Source: Actinomycetota bacterium (lineage in GTDB: Bacteria; Actinomycetota; Acidimicrobiia; IMCC26256; PALSA-555). Taken from it: DNA of 33,668 nucleotides. A program made the position numbers and the translations under genes. How positions within the stretch are numbered: position 1 is the first letter of the stretch; each line of letters opens with the position of its first letter. Below the pieces are notes generated by a model. That model was not told the DNA's origin. It did not search any database and saw only the letters and a list, made by a program, of their open reading frames with translations. This document shows, piece after piece, positions 8,733 to 15,900 of this stretch. The stretch is from NCBI GenBank assembly GCA_003140175.1, contig PLJD01000028.1:1-33668 (forward strand). Direction: 5' to 3'.

Positions 8733-8950
8733 GCCGCGACGCTAACCGCTGCCCTGCTCGTCTCCGAGGCTCGGGCTGGCAACGCCCGCCCACCGACGAG
8801 GGCGCGCCCCGGACCGCCGGGAGCGGCGCCGCGTCGGTCAACCGTGGGGCGGGCCGGCGAGCCGCTGGTAGATCTCCAGGAAGGAGACCGCGGCTCCGCG
8901 ACCCGATGCGAGCCGGGTCAGCGACGACGCGCGAGGAATCTCGACGATCT
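8733..8950. other. gap without a supported gene
   Basis: About 220 bases between the UppP start and the weak small frame ending at 8951. The minus-strand frame to 8838 reads through this region without recognisable domains. It must contain the uppP promoter, but I see no clear -35/-10 pair. Confidence 0.4.
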
Positions 8951-9187
8951 TCACGAACCCAAATCGCCGAGGAACACGACACTGGCAACGCCGCTCAGCA
9001 CGTGGCCCAGACGCCGCGTCCAGCGGTCGTCCGGGGAAGCCACGGAGACCGTTCGACTGGCGGGCGGGCCGGACTCGGCGGCGCGTCCGCCGGACGGGTT
9101 CGTGGGAAGGCGACCACGCGTCGCGGCGTCGGTCGGTGGGGCTCGGAACCGCCGCGGGGGCGCGAGGGCTGACGTCGGGTTCGTCAC
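8951..9187 (-). CDS. possible small protein downstream of the ferric-reductase-like gene
   Basis: A 78-codon frame whose GTG start at 9187 overlaps the stop of the ferric-reductase-like gene in a GTGA arrangement, the same coupling used by neighbouring genes. The product is Pro/Arg-rich, with one hydrophobic stretch near its end (HVLSGVASVVFLGDLGS). I recognise no family, and the composition is close to that of random high-GC frames. The position is the only real support. Confidence 0.25.
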   Translation of the reverse strand: MTNPTSALAPPRRFRAPPTDAATRGRLPTNPSGGRAAESGPPASRTVSVASPDDRWTRRLGHVLSGVASVVFLGDLGS

Positions 9188-9843
9188 GCCATGCTCCGTG
9201 TCCGGGGGGTGGCGCTCGCACCGGTCGGTCGAGTCGACACCCGCGCTGGGGGACGGCCGCGCACTGCGGCGACCGGCCGAGACTCGCGGGATCGGGGCGT
9301 TCGTGCGGTGACCCGGCGACGCTCGAGGGGCGCGACGCGCACCGCCACGAGGAGGACCACCAGACCGCACACGACCAGGAAGGTGATCGCCATCGCCGCC
9401 GTGTTGCGGTCGGTTCCCGCGCTGAGACCGTGCACCGTCGCCAGCACGAAGACGGCGAAGCTCAGGTAGTGGACCCGACGCCAGATCTGTAGGGGAAGGT
9501 GGCTGCGGAAGAGCGACGTGAGCTCGACCGACAGCAAGAGGTACAGCGCGACGATTCCCAACGCCACCGCGGCAGGGTGCCAGCTGCTGGCGAACGGTAC
9601 GAACGTCGCGACCGCGCTGAAGGGCACGTAGGTGTCCGCCATGACGGCCCCGACGTGCACCACGACGAAGATGACGCCGAGACCGCCCAGGTAGCGATGC
9701 AGATCGAGCAGCCACGCGGGTCGTGGCCGCCGTCCAAAGATTCGGGTGGACAGGGCGACGCCCCAGAGGACGCTGGCCGCAAGCAGTCCCCACGCGATCA
9801 AGCCCCCGGCGCGTGCGACGTACCACAGGGTCTCTCCGGTCAT
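9184..9843 (-). CDS. ferric-reductase-like transmembrane protein
   Basis: 219 residues from ATG 9843, whose ATGA overlaps the ApbE stop. Five or six hydrophobic segments are visible: WYVARAGGLIAWGLLAASVLW near the N-terminus, YLGGLGVIFVVVHVGAVMA, AVALGIVALYLLLSVELTSL, VHYLSFAVFVLATVHGLSAG and AMAITFLVVCGLVVLLVAVRV. Histidines in LDLHRYLGG, VVVHVG, VHYLSF and TVHGLS are placed as in two-haem ferric reductase/YedZ-like domains. This implies a membrane haem protein that moves electrons across the membrane. There is no FAD/NAD-binding C-terminal domain; the tail of about 45 residues is Arg/Pro-rich. Its coupling to apbE suggests that electrons are delivered to a covalently flavinylated partner outside the membrane. 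Confidence 0.85.
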   Translation of the reverse strand: MTGETLWYVARAGGLIAWGLLAASVLWGVALSTRIFGRRPRPAWLLDLHRYLGGLGVIFVVVHVGAVMADTYVPFSAVATFVPFASSWHPAAVALGIVALYLLLSVELTSLFRSHLPLQIWRRVHYLSFAVFVLATVHGLSAGTDRNTAAMAITFLVVCGLVVLLVAVRVAPLERRRVTARTPRSRESRPVAAVRGRPPARVSTRPTGASATPRTRSMA

Positions 9844-10778
9844 GCGGTCACCTCCGTCAGGGCCGACCGTTCCGCCGGCCGGTCGATGAACTGGCTCACC
9901 AGCCGGTTGGTCAGGACGTCTCCGTCGTCGTCGATGAGCAGGACGGCGACGCCGAGCTGTTCGAGGACGGTCAGCCCGGAGGATCCGGCGAGGAAGGCGG
10001 CTTTCGCGAACGCTTCGGCTTGCCAGCCCTTCGCGGCGATCGCGGTGGCGGTCCAGAGCTTCGTGTCGCTCGGGGCGCCGCGGCGGGGGTCGATGAGATG
10101 GTGGGCTGAGCCTCGGCTGGTTTCCCAGCGACGGTGCAGGCGGCTGGAGGTCGCGACGGCACCGTCTCGAAGCTGCGCGACGGCTGCCGGTGCGGGCCGT
10201 GACGGGTGCTCGATCGCGACCGCCCAGGACTCCTCGGGCGGGGTGCCCGCGGCACGGACGTCGCCGCCCAGGTTGACGCACGCGCCCTCGGCGCCGGCGG
10301 CGAGCAGCTCCTCGACCACCAAGTCGGCCGCCAGGCCCTTGCCGATGCCTCCGGGGTCGAAACCCACGCCCCGGGGCAGCCGCACCGTTCGGCTGTGGGT
10401 GTCGAGCTCGATGTCTCCCATCCCTCGGGTGAGGCTGCTATCGCCCGACCGGCACGCCCCGGTGCGCAGCTTGTCGAACGTCGCCGTGTAGCCGGCGCGG
10501 AGCACGTCGCCGAGGATCGTGGGGTCGAACAGGCCCCTCGTCATCCGCCATGCCTGGATGCCACGCTGGATCAGTTCGAAGGTCTCGGGAGAGACGCGAC
10601 GCGGGTTCCCGCCCGCGGAGCCGTTGAGCTGACTCACCTCACTGGCGGGCAGGAATCGGCTCCACAGCCGCTCGAGTTCCTCGATCCGGGTCCGCGCCCG
10701 GGCCAGCAACTGAGGTGGACCGCCGACCAGGTACACGCGTGCGTCGCTGCCCATGACGGGGAAGGCGTCAGCTGGCAT
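9840..10778 (-). CDS. apbE: FAD:protein FMN transferase (ApbE)
   Basis: 312 residues, starting MPADAFPVMGSDARVYL. ApbE proteins attach FMN from FAD to a Ser or Thr of a target protein by a phosphoester bond, usually outside the cytoplasm. Family marks are the TRGLFDPTI region, GVGFDPGGIGKGLAADLV, ACVNLGGDVRAAG and the SAHHLIDPRRG motif. No clear signal peptide is present at the chosen start, so either the enzyme acts in the cytoplasm or the true start is different. It overlaps the upstream Ser/Thr-rich gene by 11 bases and the downstream ferric-reductase-like gene by four, so the three form one operon. In other actinobacteria such operons include an FMN-binding-domain substrate, which is not visible here. 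Confidence 0.93.
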   Translation of the reverse strand: MPADAFPVMGSDARVYLVGGPPQLLARARTRIEELERLWSRFLPASEVSQLNGSAGGNPRRVSPETFELIQRGIQAWRMTRGLFDPTILGDVLRAGYTATFDKLRTGACRSGDSSLTRGMGDIELDTHSRTVRLPRGVGFDPGGIGKGLAADLVVEELLAAGAEGACVNLGGDVRAAGTPPEESWAVAIEHPSRPAPAAVAQLRDGAVATSSRLHRRWETSRGSAHHLIDPRRGAPSDTKLWTATAIAAKGWQAEAFAKAAFLAGSSGLTVLEQLGVAVLLIDDDGDVLTNRLVSQFIDRPAERSALTEVTA

Positions 10779-11088
10779 GGCTCGAGGTCACCGCGCTCGA
10801 GGAGCTCGACGACGAGGGCGTCGCCGAGACGCTGCTGGTCGACTGCGTCGAGTTCGTGGAGGTCGCGTTCGACGACGAGGTGTGACTCGCGGTGATGGCT
10901 GCCGCACCGGCGACGGGGTTGGTCGCCATGACCGCCACCAGACCGCTGAACGCCACGCCGGACACGACCGCCGCGGCCCACCGGGCCCGCGCCGCGGGGT
11001 GGCGGCGGCGCGGGCCCGGACGACCGACGGTGGGGGGACGCCGCCGGGGAAGGTCCGAAGGTTGGGATGCGCGCGGTGGGGGGCTCAT
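10768..11088 (-). CDS. small Ser/Thr-rich membrane-anchored protein of the apbE operon
   Basis: 106 residues from ATG 11088, preceded by a good AGAGGAG ribosome site five bases upstream; the frame extends to 11202, but that site favours 11088. It has an Arg/Pro-rich cytoplasmic start, one hydrophobic segment (VVSGVAFSGLVAVMA, about residues 50-65), then a tail made almost only of Ser, Thr, Asn and Ala. I recognise no family. In comparable operons this place is held by an FMN-binding-domain protein whose N-terminal anchor and low-complexity linker look similar, so this may be such a gene that has lost its flavin domain, or a new kind of small ApbE target. The tail offers many Ser/Thr acceptors, but I do not see the usual flavinylation motif. 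Confidence 0.65.
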   Translation of the reverse strand: MSPPPRASQPSDLPRRRPPTVGRPGPRRRHPAARARWAAAVVSGVAFSGLVAVMATNPVAGAAAITASHTSSSNATSTNSTQSTSSVSATPSSSSSSSAVTSSHAS

Positions 11089-11241
11089 GGGGGCTCCTCT
11101 GGTCGCTGATCGTGGCCCCGAGTATGGGATCTCGAGACAAGAAGCAATCCAGGCGGGTTCAAATGCCCGGTAAGAATTCTGCTGAGCCGCGGGATGCCTC
11201 ATCCCTGCCCCGCAGCGGCGGGGGCCGCGGTGGTCCGTCGG

Positions 11242-12711
11242 CTACGAGTCGGGGGGGACTGGGAGCTCGATGGTGAAGATCGCTCCCCCATCGGGATGGT
11301 TTGCCGCTCGGACGTCACCGCCCGCGGCCTCGACGGCCTCTCGGACGATGGCGAGCCCCAGTCCCGAGCCGGGGAGGCCCCGGACGTCCACGGCCCGGTA
11401 GAAGCGGTCGAACACGTGAGGGAGGTCGCGTGGCGCGATGCCGGGCCCGTGGTCGCGCACCTCGAGACGGCCCGGCCGCACGGTCACGTCGATCCGTGTC
11501 GCGTCAGGGCTGAACTTTGCGGCGTTGTCGAGCAGGTTGTTGAGCGCGCGGAGGAGCTGGCCGGGTCGGACGACAGCGAACGCCGGCTCGGCGTCGAGCA
11601 CGACTGCATGGCTGCTGCGCCGCTCGGCGCGATGGACCGCACGTTCGGCCAACTCGTCGAGCGCGACCCGTCCTTCGGGTTCGTTGTCGTATCGTTCCAC
11701 CGCGAGCGCGACGAGCTCATCGACGAGGCCCGACAGCTCCCGCAGCTCGCTGTGAAGATCCTCGAGCAGGCGCTCGCGGGGTTCGCCGACGAGGTCCGGG
11801 TGGAGTCGCAGCGTGTCGATGTTCGCTCGGAGACTGGTCAGAGGGGTCCGCAGCTCGTGTCCCGCGTCTTGCACCAGTCGTTGCTGCTGGTTCCGCGACC
11901 GGTTCAGCGCGTCGAGCATCGACCGGAAGGCGCGGGTGAGCCGGCCGACCTCGTCCGTTCCGCCAGTAGGAACCGTGATCTCGAGCCGGCCGGTCGCTTC
12001 AACGGCTTCGGCGGCGTCGGTGAGTCGAAGCACCGGCCGCACGGTGCGCCGGGCGATCAACCAGCCGGCCGCGGCGGCCAGTGCGATCACCGCGATGCCC
12101 ACGGCGAGGGCGAGGTCACGAATCGAGCCGAGCGCGTGGTCGGTGTCCGCGAGGCTGCGACCGATCTGGATTTCGCCGCCACCCGGCGAGGACACGCTGA
12201 GCACGCGGTAGCTGGTTCCGCCGACTGTCTCGGTGCGGGGAGGGGAGATCCGCGAGGGTCCGCCGCTTGGGGTCGAGGCGCCGGGCCGCAACTGACCGGG
12301 TGGGAGGAGTAAGGGGATCGTGGTCGGGGAGACGATCGTCGGGATCGTCGTGGGCCCGGTGGCGGTCGGTTGCGCGGTCCGCGGAACCGGCAGTTTCACG
12401 ACCCCGGTCCAGCCGGCCACCGTGCCGCTCGGGTCGATGCACTCGAGGGCGCCTTGGGGCAGCCCGGCGAGCACCCCTCGCAATGGAAACGAACTTTGGC
12501 CTGGGTGAACGTTGGCCTCGCTGAGGGTCTCGCAGAGCATCGCGGCGTCGTGGCCGTCCCCGGCGAGCCGCTGGGCGTAGCCGACGAGCTCTGCATCGAG
12601 GTCGTCATGGAGGCGCTGATCGGTCGTCAGGTAGCTCACGACGGAGACGATCACGACGGAGAGCGCGGCGAGCACGGCGAGCGACAGCGCAAGACGAGCT
12701 CGGAGCGTCAT
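11242..12711 (-). CDS. two-component sensor histidine kinase (MprB/PrrB-like)
   Basis: 489 residues. TM helix at about residues 7-27, an extracytoplasmic sensor of about 170 residues with a Thr/Pro-rich stretch (about 112-160), TM2 at about 199-220, HAMP to about 272, then the phosphoacceptor motif VQDAGHELRTPLTSL with His285. The ATPase domain shows the N box LNNLLDNAAKFSP, the G1 motif VRDHGPGIAP, DRFYRA, and the G2 motif GSGLGLAIV. All catalytic motifs are intact. The ATG overlaps the regulator stop by four bases, so the pair is co-translated. The sensed signal is unknown; the neighbours (YceI-like, DUF5666-like, ArnT-like, ApbE module) suggest envelope or redox stress. Confidence 0.93.
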   Translation of the reverse strand: MTLRARLALSLAVLAALSVVIVSVVSYLTTDQRLHDDLDAELVGYAQRLAGDGHDAAMLCETLSEANVHPGQSSFPLRGVLAGLPQGALECIDPSGTVAGWTGVVKLPVPRTAQPTATGPTTIPTIVSPTTIPLLLPPGQLRPGASTPSGGPSRISPPRTETVGGTSYRVLSVSSPGGGEIQIGRSLADTDHALGSIRDLALAVGIAVIALAAAAGWLIARRTVRPVLRLTDAAEAVEATGRLEITVPTGGTDEVGRLTRAFRSMLDALNRSRNQQQRLVQDAGHELRTPLTSLRANIDTLRLHPDLVGEPRERLLEDLHSELRELSGLVDELVALAVERYDNEPEGRVALDELAERAVHRAERRSSHAVVLDAEPAFAVVRPGQLLRALNNLLDNAAKFSPDATRIDVTVRPGRLEVRDHGPGIAPRDLPHVFDRFYRAVDVRGLPGSGLGLAIVREAVEAAGGDVRAANHPDGGAIFTIELPVPPDS

Positions 12712-13388
12712 GGCCCGCGCAGCGTGTAGCCGACTCCACGCATCGTCTGGATCAGTCGAGCGTCGCCATACTCTTCGGTCTTGCGGCGGAGATACCCGAT
12801 GTACACCGCCAGGGACTTCGAGTCAGATCCGAAGTCGTAGCCCCAGATGCGCTCGTAGATCGTCGAGTGGTCGAGGACGATACCGGCGTTGCGGGCCAGC
12901 AGCTGGAGGAGATCGAATTCGGTCTTGGTCAAGTCGAGTTCATGATCGCCCCGCCAGGTGCGTCGCGCTGCCTCGTCGATCCGAAGGTCGGCCACTCGTA
13001 GCTCCCGATCAGGCGTTTCGTACGTCGCACGTCGAAGCAGCGCCCTGACCCGCGCCAGCAGCTCGTCGAGATCGAACGGCTTCGGCAGGTAGTCGTCGGC
13101 GCCCGCGTCGAGACCAGAGACTCGATCCGAGACCTCCGTGCGGGCCGTGGCGATGAGGATCGGCGTGCGCTCGTGGCGGGAACGCAGTCGTCGGCAGACG
13201 GTCAAGCCGTCGACGTTCGGCATCATCAAATCGAGCAGCAACAGGTCCGGCGTTTCCTCGTCGAAGGCCTCCAGCACGGCGGCCCCGTCGTTCACTGCCC
13301 GCACGACGTACCCGTCGAGTTCGAGTGCTCGCACCAACGATTCCCGGGTCGCCCGATCGTCCTCGGCCAGCAGGACCCGATGTGCCAT
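12708..13388 (-). CDS. OmpR/MprA-family response regulator
   Basis: 226 residues. The receiver domain has the acidic pocket at Glu9, Asp10 and Asp11, phosphoacceptor Asp53 in LLLDLMMPNVDG, Thr81 and Lys103 (LPKPF). The C-terminal winged helix includes LTKTEFDLLQLLARNAG, the YERIWGYDFGSDSKSLAVYIGYLRRK recognition-helix region and the ending IQTMRGVGYTLRGP, all typical of OmpR-type DNA-binding domains. It is the first gene of the two-gene operon with the kinase. Only six or seven bases separate a TATA-like element from the ATG, so the transcript may be leaderless. Direct repeats further upstream suggest autoregulation. Confidence 0.95.
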   Translation of the reverse strand: MAHRVLLAEDDRATRESLVRALELDGYVVRAVNDGAAVLEAFDEETPDLLLLDLMMPNVDGLTVCRRLRSRHERTPILIATARTEVSDRVSGLDAGADDYLPKPFDLDELLARVRALLRRATYETPDRELRVADLRIDEAARRTWRGDHELDLTKTEFDLLQLLARNAGIVLDHSTIYERIWGYDFGSDSKSLAVYIGYLRRKTEEYGDARLIQTMRGVGYTLRGP

Positions 13389-13393
13389 CGTTT

Positions 13394-13426
13394 AGGTATA
13401 TCCCGCCTGGGTGAGGCGCGGGTAAG
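13394..13426 (-). promoter_or_regulatory. candidate promoter and 11-bp-spaced direct repeat of the response-regulator gene
   Basis: On the minus strand CTTACC (13421-13426) is followed exactly 11 bases later by CTCACC (13410-13415), then GATATACCT and the ATG at 13388. OmpR-type regulators often bind direct repeats spaced by about one helical turn near -35, so this fits an autoregulatory site. A 5-bp inverted repeat (CGCCT 13404-13408 with AGGCG 13414-13418) overlaps it. The rest of the gap 13389-13627 shows no gene. Confidence 0.4.
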
Positions 13427-13627
13427 AGAGTCCGCTCGGCGCGTCAGTCATCGTTCGCCGACCCGTCGTCGAGCACGAGCTCCTCGAACGCGGCCACCCC
13501 GTACGCCGCGTCCGGGCGTGCACGGGCGTCGTGCCAGTCGGAGCGCGACGGCGCCGGCGTCTGGCGCCGGGGCGTCGGAAACCGCAGTCCGGCCCGCCGC
13601 ACATCGACGGGCCGAACTGCACGCCGG

Positions 13628-14497
13628 TTATGCGTTCCCGGGCCCTGCGCCCGGCCCGCCGCCGGGGCCACCCCCTGGACCGGCAGATCCTGTCTGGATA
13701 CTGGTCGCGGTGATCGTCCCGTTGGTCGTCGTACCGGGGACGACGATGCGCTCGCCGACCGTGAGGTCACTCACCTGTCCGGTCTTGATGACGGTGACCT
13801 TCGTCGACGACGAGGTCGTCACGGTGACGGTCGAACCGCTGCTGGTCTTGACGGTCACCGTCGAGCCGTTCGTGGACTCGACCGTGCCCATCACGGGGCG
13901 CCCACCCGGGCCGCTGTTCGTGCCACTCGGTCGGTTCGACCCACTCGGCGCGCTTCCCTGCTGACCACTCGATCCACTCGGCGGCCCGGGAAGGGACCTG
14001 GTGCCGCTGTCGGTGATCTGCTGGGCCGAGATCGCGGTGCTGGATCCGCTGCCCATCACCGCGACGTGGTCGCCGACCTTGATGTCGGTCAGTGAGCCGC
14101 TCACCGCTTCATTGACGGTGGTGGATCCGGTTGTCACGACCGTCGTCTTCTTGCCGTTCTGAGCAGTCATCGAAATGGTGGAGCCGCTGATGCTCGAGAT
14201 GGTCCCCGCGGTTCCCTGGCCCCCGGGACCGCCGCGTCCTTTGGGACCAGGACTGACCGTCCCGGCCGCCGCGGTGCTCGCGGAGCTCCCGGAGGTGACA
14301 GCGTTGACGCCGACGACGCCAGCGACCGCGATGGCAAGCGCGGCCGCCGCGGCCAGGATCAACGTGCGTGGTGACCGCCGCGCGTCGCCTCGCGATCGCG
14401 GCGGTCGGGATGTCGTGGCCCACCAGTCGTCGGCGGCCGCATCGTCGGTGACCTCGTGTTGGTCATCGTCTGGACTGGGGGAGGTCTGGTCTTCCAT
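13628..14497 (-). CDS. DUF5666-like membrane-anchored secreted protein
   Basis: 289 residues from ATG 14497, with AAAGGAA upstream. A cytoplasmic acidic N-terminus of about 45 residues precedes one hydrophobic anchor (LILAAAAALAIAVAGVVGV). The extracytoplasmic part has two similar beta-rich units: GTISSISGSTISMTAQNGKK with VGDHVAVMGSG, and MGTVESTNGSTVTVKTSSG with VGERIVVPG. These are joined and flanked by Gly/Pro/Ser-rich linkers, ending in a run of GPGGGPGG-type repeats. Two short units with a sGTVtsv...G...tvtv pattern match what I know of DUF5666. Function is unknown; such genes often sit beside two-component systems and ArnT-like glycosyltransferases in actinobacteria, as here. Confidence 0.8.
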   Translation of the reverse strand: MEDQTSPSPDDDQHEVTDDAAADDWWATTSRPPRSRGDARRSPRTLILAAAAALAIAVAGVVGVNAVTSGSSASTAAAGTVSPGPKGRGGPGGQGTAGTISSISGSTISMTAQNGKKTTVVTTGSTTVNEAVSGSLTDIKVGDHVAVMGSGSSTAISAQQITDSGTRSLPGPPSGSSGQQGSAPSGSNRPSGTNSGPGGRPVMGTVESTNGSTVTVKTSSGSTVTVTTSSSTKVTVIKTGQVSDLTVGERIVVPGTTTNGTITATSIQTGSAGPGGGPGGGPGAGPGNA

Positions 14498-15008
14498 GGT
14501 TGGTTCCTTTCGCTGGTTGCTGGTCGGGGGGGTCATTCCTGGCGCCGGTCATCAGGTTGGTGGTCACGATGGTCATCGCCTGTCCGTTCCCTCGGGCGAG
14601 ATGGTGCGGGACGGACGTAAAGGCGGCGACGGAGCCCGGCAAGAAATCGGTGAGAATCGCCGCGGCGCGGGGTGGCTGCGACCCGCGCCGGGCTCGACCC
14701 GACGGTGCAGCCGCCTCCTCGGAGCTGCTCGTCACCGACGATCGAGCGGCTCGATCGCGGGCGCCCCGAGCTCATCCGCGGCCGGTGGCCGACCGCGCGC
14801 CCGACCGTGCCGCGACGGCCCCGGAGCGCTTACCTCATTCTTAGGGTGTTGTGCGATGGTCTGACGGCGCCCCACCGTGAACTGCGGTGACTCGACCGCC
14901 GAACAGCCATGCTTCGGCTGGTCGGGGTGCGCGTGCCCGACGACACCGCCAGGCGCGTGCACGACAGACTGCTGACCGAACACTTCGCCACCCCAGGAGC
15001 CGAACCCC
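14498..15008. other. divergent intergenic region between the DUF5666-like and YceI-like genes
   Basis: About 510 bases. Frames exist on both strands, but none gives a recognisable protein. Because the flanking genes diverge, promoters for both must lie here. The only element I can point to is the CTTACC/CTTAGG repeat at 14829-14845. Confidence 0.5.
14829..14845 (+). promoter_or_regulatory. CTTACC-N5-CTTAGG direct repeat upstream of the YceI-like gene
   Basis: CTTACC at 14829-14834 and CTTAGG at 14840-14845, an 11-bp period matching the repeat before the response-regulator gene in both sequence and spacing. It lies 164 bases before the YceI-like ATG. Candidate binding site for the adjacent regulator; inferred from similarity only. 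Confidence 0.35.
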
Positions 15009-15697
15009 ATGGCACCCACCCGTCGACCCCGTCACTGGAAGCGGTGGCTGATCGCCGGCATCGTCGTCGTACTCCTTCTCGTGGTGGGCGGACCGTTCGT
15101 CTACTTCCAGTTCATCGAAGGATCCGCGCCGAAGCCATTCACGCTCTCCAAAGCCAAGGCGACGACCGCGGCCGTTCCGCTGGCCGGGACCTGGACGGTC
15201 ACCTCGGGTTCTCAGGCCGGGTACCGCGTCCAAGAGACCCTGTTCGGGCAGAGCCACACCGCGGTTGGCCGACGACCGCCGTGACAGGCCAGCTGAGCGC
15301 GACCGCGACCCAAGTGACGAGCACCAGCGTGACCGTCGACATGACCAAGGTCACGAGCGATTCGGGCCAGCGCGATGGGCAGTTCCAAGGCCGGATCATG
15401 GACACCGCGCAGTTCCCGACGGCGAAGTTCACGCTCACGACGCCGATCGACCTCGCGACGACCCCAAAACCCGGCTCGACCGTGACCGAGACCGCCGCGG
15501 GTTCCCTGGTCCTGCACGGCACCACCCACTCGGTCGAGGTACCGATCTCCGCGCTCGAGAGTGGGAACACGATCCAGGTCACGGGATCCATTCCGGTGGC
15601 GTTCTCGGATTACAACATCGACAACCCGAGCGGCGGGCCAGCCTCCGTCGGCAGCTCCGGCACCGTCGAGTTCCTCCTCACCTTCCACCACGCCTGA
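15009..15697 (+). pseudogene. YceI-like lipid-binding protein gene with a frameshift
   Basis: The first frame starts at ATG 15009 (MAPTRRPRHWKRW, then the hydrophobic anchor LIAGIVVVLLLVVGGPFVYF) and begins a YceI domain (GTWTVTSGSQAGYRV, LFGQSHTAVG), but stops at 15284. The domain then continues in the next frame (TTAVTGQLSATATQ, VDMTKVTSDSGQRDGQFQG, MDTAQFPTAKFTLT, GTTHSVEVPISAL) to the stop at 15697. Adding one base near 15268-15280 would restore one protein of about 230 residues. YceI proteins are extracytoplasmic beta-barrel lipocalin-like proteins that bind isoprenoid lipids. Either the gene is recently dead or the assembly lost one base in the GC-rich stretch; the conserved second half makes an assembly error quite possible. 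Confidence 0.85.
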
Positions 15698-15900
15698 CCG
15701 GGCCGCCGCCCCGACGGCGCGGCATTGCGGTTCGCCCGCCGCGGTCGCCCGGGACGACCCCGGACCACCCTCGGCGAGGCTGGCCCCCCGACCCGTGCGT
15801 GGGCCTCACGGTCACCCGTCCAAGGCGCATCGGCGTACCCGAGCCGGGCCTCGCTCTCGGAGTGTGACCGGCTCACTTCGCCGTTCGGGCGGGTGGCGGC

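Noticed and set aside
8010..9311. Plus-strand frame of 433 codons across uppP and the following gap
   Set aside because: Antisense to uppP for most of its length; the translation is low-complexity Arg/Glu/Asp/Gln without a family.
11194..12312. Plus-strand frame of 372 codons
   Set aside because: Antisense to the histidine kinase, whose motifs are complete on the other strand.
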